From positions 1 through 64,000 of the forward strand of contig JARKPO010000017.1 in NCBI GenBank assembly GCA_029975215.1: a DNA stretch of 64,000 nucleotides. The letters run 5' to 3'. The notes under the pieces are model-generated. The model ran no database searches and was not told where the DNA came from. It worked only from the letters and a program-made list of their open reading frames with translations. The position numbers were made by a program, and so were the translations under genes. The DNA comes from Levilinea sp. (GTDB lineage: Bacteria > Chloroflexota > Anaerolineae > Anaerolineales > Anaerolineaceae). Below, in pieces: positions 17,427-25,633 of this stretch; position 1 is the stretch's first letter, and every line of letters begins with the position of its first letter.

Positions 17427-17945
17427 TTACTTCAATTCATCGGGGAGCGGCGGGATTTCGATTTCCAGGCCAACGCGGATATCATTGGGATGGTTGCCGA
17501 TGATAGCCTTGTTGTGTTCGTAAATCAGCCGCCAGTAGGGTTCGGTGAACTTACCGTAGTGCTTGAGGGCCAGGCTGGCATAGGTGTCGTCCTTGGTCCA
17601 TACATGCTTAATCACCGCAGCGGCGGCAGCGGCAGCGGCCTCAGCAGCCGCTTTTTCCGCGGCGGCCTTTTCGGCGGCGGCTTTCTGCTCGGCCAGGCGC
17701 TGCTGCTGCAGAAGCATACCCTGACGCGCGCGCTCTTCTTCCGCCTTCTTCGCGGCATCTAAGGCGGCCTTCTTGGCGGCTTCGGCTTCGGCCTGAGCTT
17801 TGGCGGCCTCAGCCTGCGCTTTTTCCAACAGAGCCTTAGCTTCCGCCGCTTCGGCGGCGGCCTGTTCCGCGGCAGCCTTCTCGTCGCGGTTGGTCAGGGC
17901 ATCAATAGCCCGGTCGAAAATGTTCTTCTTTTTCTCTTCAGCCAT
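17427..17945 (-). CDS. LysM-domain protein with Ala/Lys-rich coiled coil
   Basis: A 172-residue protein. Residues 1-20 are basic and charged with no signal peptide. Residues 20-110 form a long Ala/Glu/Lys helix with KAAAEKAAAE repeats, likely a coiled coil. Residues 112-172 are a LysM-like domain (WTKDDTYASLALKHYG, IYEHNKAIIGNHPNDIRVG, LEIEIPPLP), as in cytoplasmic YgaU/BON-LysM type proteins. The missing signal peptide argues against wall binding and for a cytoplasmic scaffold. AAGGAG lies seven bases before ATG, and a TATAAT lies about 45 bases upstream. It heads the pair with the repeat protein. Confidence 0.85.
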   Translation of the reverse strand: MAEEKKKNIFDRAIDALTNRDEKAAAEQAAAEAAEAKALLEKAQAEAAKAQAEAEAAKKAALDAAKKAEEERARQGMLLQQQRLAEQKAAAEKAAAEKAAAEAAAAAAAAVIKHVWTKDDTYASLALKHYGKFTEPYWRLIYEHNKAIIGNHPNDIRVGLEIEIPPLPDELK

Positions 17946-17987
17946 TTCAGTCTCCTTGTCCTACGATAGGTGAACGTGCTTGGCTTG

Positions 17988-17993
17988 ATTATA
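17988..17993 (-). promoter_or_regulatory. Probable -10 box upstream of the LysM gene
   Basis: A perfect TATAAT on the minus strand lies 43 bases before the LysM start codon in an AT-rich stretch. A matching -35 is not clear (TGTGAC at a 16-base spacing is weak), so the call rests on the -10 box and position. Confidence 0.45.
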
Positions 17994-18046
17994 CAACTAT
18001 TGTCATTTTGTCACATATAATTTGGCCCTGCAATCTCTTTTTTACC

Positions 18047-18760
18047 TTAAATCTGCATTTCCGGCTGCTGCGCGCTCAACACCGCCCAATGGATTTGTCC
18101 GCCGCAGTAGGTCTGCACCCATGCGGCCACCTGTTCACAGATGGCGTGCACCTGCGCGTCCGTCACCAGGGCCAGCGCGTCCACGTTGAATTCCACCGCT
18201 CTCGTTTCGGCCGTCACCAGGGTGTGTTTGGCCTGCCGCCAGGTCCAGCGCCGCGTCAACACCGTCTCACCTTCGGCGAAGATCACCTCGCCAGGTGTGG
18301 GGTGTTCCAGGGCATCCGTGCCAAAAGGCTCAAAGTTCTCATCCCCGCGGGCCAGCCGCAGCGCCAGATCCCCGCGCACCTCGTCCAGAGCGTGCGCCCC
18401 AATGGGCAGCATGTAGTGAATAGACGCCAGTGTGCCGATGTCCACCAGAGCAGAAATCAGCGGCAGGGCATCGCCGCGCAGCACGCGCCGCGCCAAAGCC
18501 TCGACCGATGGGCGAAACTCGCTGGGTTTCATGCCTGCGGCGCGGTAGGCTTCGCGCCAAGCCGCCACAGAAGGATCTTCTAAGAGCGCGTCCAGGCTCA
18601 AGCGCGCGCGCAGGGCTTCTTCAGCGGCGCGCAGTTCCGTCACCAGCCCCGCGGGGGCCGGGGGGTTCTGTACCCCCAGCGCCACCACCACCCCACGCCG
18701 GTAGCCGGGGAAACGCACAAACACCTGAGGGTCAATCCGATAGCGGCGCTGTGCTGTCAT
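18047..18760 (-). CDS. B3/B4 (tRNA-editing-like) domain protein
   Basis: A 237-residue protein with a B3/B4 fold, the module of the phenylalanyl-tRNA synthetase beta chain that edits mischarged tRNA. Stand-alone members resemble trans-editing factors. Typical stretches are WREAYRAAGMKPSEFRPS, PLISALVDIGTLASIHYMLPIG and the acidic RLARGDENFEPFG region. The substrate is unproven. It starts 22 bases after the indolepyruvate oxidoreductase gene and probably closes the same transcript; both relate to aromatic amino acids, though that link is only suggestive. Confidence 0.85.
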   Translation of the reverse strand: MTAQRRYRIDPQVFVRFPGYRRGVVVALGVQNPPAPAGLVTELRAAEEALRARLSLDALLEDPSVAAWREAYRAAGMKPSEFRPSVEALARRVLRGDALPLISALVDIGTLASIHYMLPIGAHALDEVRGDLALRLARGDENFEPFGTDALEHPTPGEVIFAEGETVLTRRWTWRQAKHTLVTAETRAVEFNVDALALVTDAQVHAICEQVAAWVQTYCGGQIHWAVLSAQQPEMQI

Positions 18761-18782
18761 TCCTCACCTCCTACACTTCGGC

Positions 18783-21302
18783 TCAACGGCCCTGGGACTG
18801 CAAACGGGCCGCGTATTCACGCCCCGCCTGGAAGGCCGCCTGGTTCCCGGCAAAAACTACCGCGCGGGCGTTGACTTTACGCAGGGCCTGCAGCCACAAT
18901 TCCGGCGGGAGCTGGTCAAAGGGCGGCAGCGTGCTTAGAATGCCCATCATGACCACGTTGGCAATCCGTCCGGTGGGGTCGCCCAGAGCCAGCGCCTGCC
19001 CTAAAACATCCACCTCCCACACGTGAAAGCCCTTCAGGCTGGCCTGAATCGCCTCGTCGCTGGGGTATTGGTCTTCCTTCAGACCCAGAGGGATGATCTT
19101 CGTGCTGGCCAGCAGCACCGTGCCGCCCGGCTTGAGCATTTCCAAAAAGCCAGGGCGCAGCACTTCGCTCTTTTCCATGGTAATCAGGCAGTCAGCCGTC
19201 CCCGGCAGCAGCACCGGGCTGGCGACCTGACCGCAGCTAAAGGTGCTGATCACCGGCCCGCCCATCTGGGCCATGCCGTGGGTCTCACCCTTGATGATGT
19301 TCTTCTCGCCGTATCCGGCCAAAAAGGCCCATTGGGCCAGCACCGTGCCAAAGAACAGGTTGCCCTGCCCGCCCACGCCGCGAATGGCCAGGGCAATGCG
19401 CTCCGGCAGCAGCGCGCGGTCAAAGCTCACCGCGGGGATCTCGGGGGCCAGGCTGGGCTGAACGGCGGCCCGCTCGGCCGGTGTGCGGCTGACCACATGC
19501 AGCACGTGCGTGGGGCACATCTGCACGCAGGCCGGGGTATGTCCGCCGCAGCCGGTACACAGGTTGTTGGCTGTCGGAATGCCGTCCGCGTTCAGTTCCA
19601 GCCCCGGGCAGATCAGACAGGCATTGCACTGCTTACACACCGCCGGGTCCACCTCGACCCGCTGGGTGCTGGGCGGCGATTTCTGAATGCAGGCTCCGTC
19701 GCGCACCACAATGGTGGTGAAGACGCCCTGCTCGGCCTCGTTCAGCGCCGTGCGCAGGGCTTTGCGCAGGGTGTTCTTTTCATAAGCCCCCGCCACCACT
19801 ACCTTGGCCCCGTGGCCTTGCAGCGAGGCCACCAGATCAAAGCGCATGGGCTGGCCCGCCAGATTGGTGGGCGAGGTAGGCGAAGGCTGACCGCCGGTCA
19901 TACCGGCATACTCGTTATCCAAAATCACCTTCACGCCGGGGATGTTGCGGTAAACCGTGTTGCGGGTGGAGTCCATGCCGGTGTGACATTCGGTGCCGTC
20001 CCCCAACACGCTAATCACCCGCCCGGCCTTTTCCGGCATGGAATAGACATAGCCCAGCCGTTCGGCCTCGCTGGCCCCCATCGCCAGGCCCGTATCCAGC
20101 GCGTTCATGAAATACAGCAGGGTGTTGCAGCCGATATCGCCAAACACGGCGTCCACCTGTCCTTTTTTCTTCAGTAAAGACACTTCCTGGGCGAACAGGC
20201 GGTAGGGGCAGCCCGCGCAGATCACCGGCGGGCGCGTCACCGGCGCAGCCAGGGGTGCACTCTCTGCCTGGGGGGCGGCCGCACCCAGTTTTTGGGCGAT
20301 CAGCGCGGGGGTCCATTCGGTCAGCGGGCTGTAGGGAGCCTTGCCTTCCACGCGAAAGCCCAGCCCCTCTACCGCTTCCTGAAGCCAGCGGTAGCCGTCT
20401 TCGATGACGTAGATGGGCCCCTGAATGCTCTCGCAGAAACGGCGCATCAGCCCCAGCGGCAGGGGGTTGGTGAAGGCCAGTGACAAAATGTCCACATCCA
20501 GGTCCAAAGACTGCACCACCTCGCGCACATACAAATCGCTGATGCCGCAGGTGATGATGCCGCGTTTGCCGCTGCCCTTGTCCCAACGGTTGAGCGGGCT
20601 GTTTTCCACCATTGCCTCCAGCGCGGGCATGCGCTCAGCCATGACCACATCGTAATTCTTGCGCGCCACCGCCGGAAGCACATTAAACGGGTGCAGATCC
20701 GCGGGCATATCCACCGGATCGCGGTGCTGCGGTTCCATCAGGCGCACCAACCCTTCGCTGTGGCATAAATTGCCGTTCGGCATGATCACAATCTGGGTCC
20801 TATAGGCGCGGCTGATTTCCACAGCGACGGCGGCCGCCTCGTGCAGCTCCTGATGGCTGCGCGGCTCAAACACCGGTGTGAAGCAGCTTTTGAACAGATA
20901 GCGCGGGTCGAGGGTGTGTTGGGTCGAAGAAGGGGTGAAATCGCTGGCGATGTAATAGATCAGCGCGCCCCGCTCGCGCACAAACAGCGCCCCGCTGGTA
21001 AAGATATCCCCCGCCTGGTACAGCCCAGGGATTTTCATCGTCACCACGCAGTCGCGCCCCGCCAGGCTGTGGCCGTGGCCCACCCCAGCCGCCACCGCCT
21101 CATTCACCGACCAGCCCACGCGGATGCGGTCCTGCACCTGCGACAGCCCGCGGTCAATGACCTCTGAACTGGGCGTGCCGGGGTAGCCGTCGGCGCAGTG
21201 AATCCCCGCGCGTACGCACCCCACCGCAAAGGCAATATTGCCCTGTAAAATCTCCACCTGCCCGCTGGGGGCATCGCACAGCTTTTCCATGGCATTCGAC
21301 AT
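18783..21302 (-). CDS. Indolepyruvate:ferredoxin oxidoreductase, fused alpha and beta subunits
   Basis: An 839-residue enzyme that oxidatively decarboxylates aryl pyruvates (from Trp, Phe and Tyr) to acyl-CoA with ferredoxin as acceptor. Residues 15-345 are the pyrimidine-binding and transketolase-like domains of IorA. Residues 360-545 bind thiamine pyrophosphate (GDGTECH and the NEYAGMTGGQPS end). Residues 556-596 form two ferredoxin-type sites (C556, C559, C562, C565; C582, C585, C592, C596). Residues 634-839 are an IorB gamma-type domain (IRGVGGQGN). IorA and IorB are usually separate genes, so this is a natural fusion. AGGAG precedes the ATG. It is third in a minus-strand run of four genes with gaps of about 20 bases. 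Confidence 0.93.
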   Translation of the reverse strand: MSNAMEKLCDAPSGQVEILQGNIAFAVGCVRAGIHCADGYPGTPSSEVIDRGLSQVQDRIRVGWSVNEAVAAGVGHGHSLAGRDCVVTMKIPGLYQAGDIFTSGALFVRERGALIYYIASDFTPSSTQHTLDPRYLFKSCFTPVFEPRSHQELHEAAAVAVEISRAYRTQIVIMPNGNLCHSEGLVRLMEPQHRDPVDMPADLHPFNVLPAVARKNYDVVMAERMPALEAMVENSPLNRWDKGSGKRGIITCGISDLYVREVVQSLDLDVDILSLAFTNPLPLGLMRRFCESIQGPIYVIEDGYRWLQEAVEGLGFRVEGKAPYSPLTEWTPALIAQKLGAAAPQAESAPLAAPVTRPPVICAGCPYRLFAQEVSLLKKKGQVDAVFGDIGCNTLLYFMNALDTGLAMGASEAERLGYVYSMPEKAGRVISVLGDGTECHTGMDSTRNTVYRNIPGVKVILDNEYAGMTGGQPSPTSPTNLAGQPMRFDLVASLQGHGAKVVVAGAYEKNTLRKALRTALNEAEQGVFTTIVVRDGACIQKSPPSTQRVEVDPAVCKQCNACLICPGLELNADGIPTANNLCTGCGGHTPACVQMCPTHVLHVVSRTPAERAAVQPSLAPEIPAVSFDRALLPERIALAIRGVGGQGNLFFGTVLAQWAFLAGYGEKNIIKGETHGMAQMGGPVISTFSCGQVASPVLLPGTADCLITMEKSEVLRPGFLEMLKPGGTVLLASTKIIPLGLKEDQYPSDEAIQASLKGFHVWEVDVLGQALALGDPTGRIANVVMMGILSTLPPFDQLPPELWLQALRKVNARAVVFAGNQAAFQAGREYAARLQSQGR

Positions 21303-21320
21303 ATCTACGGCTCTCCTGGC

Positions 21321-21995
21321 TTAAGGGTTTGGGGTAGATGGACCGTCACCGCGCGGTCTTTGAAAGGCGGCGGCCTGCCCTGTATTGGGCAGCACCGCGA
21401 AGGTAGATTCCACCACGCCGGGCAGATGGGCGTAGATCGAATGACCGATCGCCCGTTCAAACCCGGCCTGAATTTCAAAATAACGCTGCCAGCGCGCCAC
21501 CGAACACGGCCCCACCCCGTAGCGCAGGGCCACATCCACAATGCGTTTTTCGATCAGGCAAAAACCGTCCGGCAGCGACAGAGCGTCGCACAACTGAATC
21601 AGATGATCGTAAGCGTCGTAGGGCGTGCGCAGCAGGTAGTCCTGCACAAATTGGGCCTCGGCTTCGCTGGCATCCCACAGGCCCGCCGCGCATTTCAAGT
21701 CGGGGATGGGGTATGAATGGGTCAGGCTGATGCGCGCCGCTGCGGAATAACCCAGCTCCTCCAGATAGCGGTAGCCGTCCAGAATGTGGCGCATGGCGGT
21801 CACCCCTTCACGCCGCCCGATGTCGTGCAGCAGGCCCAACACATAAGCCGCTTCAGGGTCCAACGTGGGGTGGTCGCTGGCCAAAATGGCCGCCGCCTGG
21901 GCCGCGCAGCGCGAATGCGCGGCCCACGGACCGGGGTTGCGCGCCTCGGCCTCCGCTAAAATTTGGTGGGCTGTCTCTCGATCCGGCAGGTTCAT
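21321..21995 (-). CDS. HD-domain metal-dependent phosphohydrolase
   Basis: A 224-residue protein of the HD superfamily, probably a nucleotide or phosphate-ester hydrolase. H27 and the HD pair H57-D58 (VLGLLHDIGRREG) are visible, with further histidines at LTHSYPIPD. The start at 21995 has GAGGA four bases upstream; the longer frame overlaps the upstream gene and is not used. It lies 18 bases before the indolepyruvate oxidoreductase gene and 22 after the cysteine-cluster gene, hence a probable operon. The substrate is unknown. Confidence 0.82.
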   Translation of the reverse strand: MNLPDRETAHQILAEAEARNPGPWAAHSRCAAQAAAILASDHPTLDPEAAYVLGLLHDIGRREGVTAMRHILDGYRYLEELGYSAAARISLTHSYPIPDLKCAAGLWDASEAEAQFVQDYLLRTPYDAYDHLIQLCDALSLPDGFCLIEKRIVDVALRYGVGPCSVARWQRYFEIQAGFERAIGHSIYAHLPGVVESTFAVLPNTGQAAAFQRPRGDGPSTPNP

Positions 21996-22017
21996 GCTGT
22001 CCTCAGAGGCACCGGCC

Positions 22018-22710
22018 TTAATCTTCCGTGCGGTAGGGACCAAAGCGCGGCAGGCGCTGGGGCGGCACCCGTTCCAGGCGTTCACTGCGCGGGCTGAGCA
22101 GGTAAAAGCCCCCGCGCCGGTGCAGCAGAGGAATGCGGCGGCCCTGCGCAGCAAAATGCGCGCGCATGTCTTCCGAGGCCGCCGCGTAGCTTTCATATTC
22201 ATCCGGCCACTGCGCCAGAATCACGTCATAGGTGGCCACGAACTCACGCCGGTAGGTGTCGGTGACGCTTTCTAAATGGCTGATGACCCAGCACAACGGC
22301 TCAAAATCCCATTCGTACACCAGCCCCAAAAAACGGTCGTCGGCGGTGATGTAGGGTAAAAAGGGGAACTGGCGGCAGCTGGAAGCGCGGTACGCGCGCT
22401 GACAATGCGCCGGGCCCAGGCAGGCCAGCAGCAGCATGTGTTCGGGGGTTTGTTCGCGCAGCTCCGCCGGGTCGCTGGGGTCCTCTGCGCATTCATCCCC
22501 GCGCCATTCGTGCCAAAGGTCGGTGCGGCCTTGCAAATAGTCCCACTCCTGACGGTAAGCCACAGGAACGGCATGGCAGATATCACAGCAGAAGGGTTTT
22601 CCGGTGGGGTTATGCCGCGCGCATTTTTCCCCGCAGTCAAAAGCCGTCACAGGCGCGTCAAAGCGGTCGTAAAACTGGCGAATGTCCAGGCGCGGGGCAA
22701 AGGGGGCCAT
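22018..22710 (-). CDS. Cysteine-cluster protein resembling the YkgJ family
   Basis: A 230-residue protein with an N-terminal cysteine cluster (DCGEKCARHN, FCCDICHAVP, GDEC, LACLGPAHCQ, ASSCRQFPFLPY) of the kind that chelates zinc or an iron-sulfur cluster. The rest is rich in aromatic and charged residues and lacks membrane segments. It is first in the run leading to the HD protein, the oxidoreductase and the B3/B4 protein. A role in maturing or protecting the Fe-S oxidoreductase is conceivable but not shown. Confidence 0.7.
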   Translation of the reverse strand: MAPFAPRLDIRQFYDRFDAPVTAFDCGEKCARHNPTGKPFCCDICHAVPVAYRQEWDYLQGRTDLWHEWRGDECAEDPSDPAELREQTPEHMLLLACLGPAHCQRAYRASSCRQFPFLPYITADDRFLGLVYEWDFEPLCWVISHLESVTDTYRREFVATYDVILAQWPDEYESYAAASEDMRAHFAAQGRRIPLLHRRGGFYLLSPRSERLERVPPQRLPRFGPYRTED

Positions 22711-22798
22711 AGGCAGAAGTCCTGTGAATCATTGTAACCCAAATCCCCACGGAAGGATGGCACCTTTCGGCATGATCAAGGGCATATCCCGCCGGGTT

Positions 22799-22833
22799 AA
22801 AAACAGCGCGCCGCCCCAAGGGCAAGCGCGCTG
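22799..22833 (-). terminator. Rho-independent terminator of the cyclophilin gene
   Basis: An 8-bp stem (CAGCGCGC 22804-22811 with GCGCGCTG 22826-22833) is followed on the minus strand by five T residues (22799-22803). It lies 21 bases after the cyclophilin stop codon. Confidence 0.8.
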
Positions 22834-22854
22834 GAAAAGCATGTTGGCTCAGGC

Positions 22855-23565
22855 TCAAGATTCTTGGATGGTGATGCTCTCGATGACGTCGCCAGTGAAG
22901 TCGGGGTTTTGTTCCGGGTCGCGGCGGGTGATGCCGTTGACCACGTCCATGCCGCTGATCACCTGCCCGAAGATGGTATAGCCACCGTTGAGCTTCGGGG
23001 TGGGCTGGAAGGTGATGAAGAACTGGCTGCCGTTGGTGTCGCGCCCGGCGTTGGCCATGGCCACCACCCCAGCCTTGTCAAAGGTCAGGTCGGAATCTTC
23101 GTTCACGAACTCATAGCCCGGCCCGCCGCCGCCCGTCCCTGTGGGGTCGCCGCCCTGGGCCATGAACCCCTCCAGGACGCGGTGGAAAGTGACGCCGTCA
23201 AAGTACTTTTCGCGCGCCAAAAAGACAAAGCTGTTGACGGTGATGGGAGCTTTATCGGGGTAGAGTTCAATGACAAACTCGCCGCCCTTGGCCATTTTAA
23301 CCGTGGCGGTGTAGTGTTTGGTCGGGTCAATCAGCATCGGCGGCGGCCCCGAATAGGTCTTGGTGCCCACCAACACCGGCATTTCCCCCGTTTCAGCCGG
23401 GGCAGCTTTTTTGGGCAGTGCGATCACCAGCAGCACAACGATCAGCACCACAACCAGGGCTGCCACAACGGCCAGCGGCCAGTTGAAGCCGCCGCGCGGT
23501 TGAGCTTTGGCCTGGTGTTTGGCAGCGTATTTACTGACAGGAGGGGGGGTCTTCTTTTTGCTCAT
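22855..23565 (-). CDS. Membrane-anchored cyclophilin-type peptidyl-prolyl isomerase
   Basis: A 236-residue isomerase that speeds proline cis/trans interconversion in protein folding. The N-terminus is basic (MSKKKTPPPV), followed by one membrane helix (about 31-50), so the catalytic domain (about 80-236) should face outside. Active-site stretches are VTFHRVLEGFMAQGGDPTG, GVVAMANAG and GSQFFITF; the usual Trp of the cyclosporin site is absent, as is common in bacteria. The start has AAGGAAA five bases upstream, and the longer frame upstream is spurious. It diverges from the ABC-F gene across 241 bases that hold both promoters and nothing else recognised. Confidence 0.9.
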   Translation of the reverse strand: MSKKKTPPPVSKYAAKHQAKAQPRGGFNWPLAVVAALVVVLIVVLLVIALPKKAAPAETGEMPVLVGTKTYSGPPPMLIDPTKHYTATVKMAKGGEFVIELYPDKAPITVNSFVFLAREKYFDGVTFHRVLEGFMAQGGDPTGTGGGGPGYEFVNEDSDLTFDKAGVVAMANAGRDTNGSQFFITFQPTPKLNGGYTIFGQVISGMDVVNGITRRDPEQNPDFTGDVIESITIQES

Positions 23566-23806
23566 CGAGGTTTCCTTGGAGTTGTGGAGATTGACATGCG
23601 AGAGGAGTGCGAAGGGAGATGCGGGTTCGCTGCTGGGCGGTGTCTCGTCGTGACAAAGGCACAGGCGTTTCTGCCGCAGCATGGATTGATTATAGTCCGA
23701 GATGCCCGCGGTGCGCCAGTTTTTAACCCCGCCGCTTCCGCCCGCCCAATCCGCCGATTTCATAGTATATTTGCGGCATACTTTTTCACGCAAGGGATCA
23801 GGCCGC

Positions 23807-25633
23807 ATGGCGCTAATCAGTCTCCAAGAGGTCAGCCTGGGGTTTGGCGGGCCGCTGCTGCTGGACAACATCAACCTGCAAATTGAGCGCGGTGAATGGG
23901 TGGGCGTGCTGGGCCGCAACGGCGCGGGCAAATCCACCCTGCTCAAGCTGATTCACGGCGACCTGCTGCCCGATTCCGGCTGGGTGGCCCGCCAGCAAAA
24001 CCTGCGCACAGCCTATTTGCCTCAGGAAGTGCCCCAAGACCTGGCGGGCAGCGTGGCCAAGATCGTGGCCTCGGGTCTGGAACACCTGCCCCTGGCCGCT
24101 GGCGAGGAACCCTGGCAGCGCAAATTGCAGGTGGATCAGGTCATCGCCCGCATGGGGCTGGAGCCCCAGGCCGATTTCGCCCAGCTCTCCGCCGGGCTCA
24201 AGCGCCGCGTGCTGCTGGCCCGCGGGCTGGTGCGCACGCCCGACCTGCTGCTCTTGGATGAACCCACCAACCACCTGGATCTGCCCACCATCGCCTGGAT
24301 GGAAGAATTTTTGCAGCGTTGGGGCGGCACCCTGGTGTTCGTCACCCACGACCGCGCCTTCCTGCAAAAGCTGGCCACGCGCATTGTGGAGCTGGACCGC
24401 GGCCGCCTGTTGGACTGGAACTGCAATTACGCCACCTTCCTGCAGCGCAAAGAGGCCGTGCTGGCCGCCGAATCCGAGCAAAACGTACTCTTCGATAAGA
24501 AGCTGGCCCAGGAAGAAGCCTGGATCCGCCAGGGGATTGAGGCTCGCCGCACCCGCAACGAGGGCCGCGTGCGCGCCCTGAAACGCCTGCGCGACCTGCG
24601 CGCCGAGCGCCGCGAACAGCCTGCGCGGGTGAACATGCAGATTCAAGAGGCGCGCCGCTCGGGGCGGCTGGTGATTGAGGCCGAACACGTCTCCTACGCC
24701 TACGGGGAGCGCCCCATCCTGAGCGATTTTTCCACCGTCATCCAGCGCGGCGACAAGGTGGGCATCATCGGCCCCAACGGCTGCGGCAAAACCACCCTGC
24801 TGCGCATCCTGATGGGCGAGCTGCCCCCCCAGAGCGGGGAGGTGCGCCTGGGGTCGAATTTGCAGACGGCCTATTTTGACCAGCTGCGCTCGCAGCTCGA
24901 CGAAAGCCAATCCGTGCTCGAAAATGTCGGCCAGGGGCGCGACACCCTGACCATCAACGGGCGCCAGCGCAACCTGGTGGGCTACCTGGAAGATTTCCTG
25001 TTCACCCGCGAGCGCGTCCACGCCCCCATTCAGGCCCTGTCCGGCGGCGAACGCAACCGCCTGCTGCTGGCGCGCCTGTTTGCCAGCCCCGCCAACCTGC
25101 TGATCTTTGACGAACCCACCAACGACCTGGATTTAGACACCCTGGAACTGCTGGAAGATCTGCTGCTGGAATACACGGGCACCCTGCTGCTGGTCAGCCA
25201 CGACCGCGCCTTCCTCAACTATCTGGTCACCAGCACCCTGGCCCTGGACGGACAGGGGAACGTCACCGAGACTGTGGGCGGCTACGATGATTGGCTGCGC
25301 CGCGCCCAGGCGCCGCCCCCCGCAGCGGCCAAAGATGCGCGCGAGAAAAGCGCCCGCCCCGCTGCCGAAAACGCCCCGCGCAAGCTGAGCTACAACCAGC
25401 AGCGCGCCCTGGAAGCCCAAAAGCGCGAGCTGGCCGAGCTGCCCGCCCGCATTGAAGCCCTGGAGGCCGAACAGCAGCGCCTGACGGCCGAAATGGGCTC
25501 CGCCCAGTTTTACCAGCAGGACGCCGCGCACATCGCCCAGGCCGCCGCCCGAATGCGGGAATTGGAAGAAGAACTGGCGCAAGCCTATCACCGTTGGGAA
25601 GAGTTGGAACAAAACCCCGACCAGCCGAGCTAA
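23807..25633 (+). CDS. uup: ABC-F family ATPase, Uup-like
   Basis: A 608-residue soluble ATPase with two ATP-binding cassettes and no membrane segments, the class that acts on the ribosome or on recombination intermediates. Cassette 1: Walker A GRNGAGKST (37-45), a slightly unusual signature LSAGLKRR, and Walker B LLLLDEPTNHLD. Cassette 2: GPNGCGKTT, LSGGERNR, LLIFDEPTNDLD. An Arg/Glu-rich linker lies between them. The last 90 residues form a coiled coil (ALEAQKRELAELPARIEALE) typical of Uup. The start follows AAGGGA; a longer frame upstream is rejected because the cassette begins at once. Its stop overlaps the convergent flavoprotein gene by four bases. Confidence 0.93.
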   Translation: MALISLQEVSLGFGGPLLLDNINLQIERGEWVGVLGRNGAGKSTLLKLIHGDLLPDSGWVARQQNLRTAYLPQEVPQDLAGSVAKIVASGLEHLPLAAGEEPWQRKLQVDQVIARMGLEPQADFAQLSAGLKRRVLLARGLVRTPDLLLLDEPTNHLDLPTIAWMEEFLQRWGGTLVFVTHDRAFLQKLATRIVELDRGRLLDWNCNYATFLQRKEAVLAAESEQNVLFDKKLAQEEAWIRQGIEARRTRNEGRVRALKRLRDLRAERREQPARVNMQIQEARRSGRLVIEAEHVSYAYGERPILSDFSTVIQRGDKVGIIGPNGCGKTTLLRILMGELPPQSGEVRLGSNLQTAYFDQLRSQLDESQSVLENVGQGRDTLTINGRQRNLVGYLEDFLFTRERVHAPIQALSGGERNRLLLARLFASPANLLIFDEPTNDLDLDTLELLEDLLLEYTGTLLLVSHDRAFLNYLVTSTLALDGQGNVTETVGGYDDWLRRAQAPPPAAAKDAREKSARPAAENAPRKLSYNQQRALEAQKRELAELPARIEALEAEQQRLTAEMGSAQFYQQDAAHIAQAAARMRELEEELAQAYHRWEELEQNPDQPS

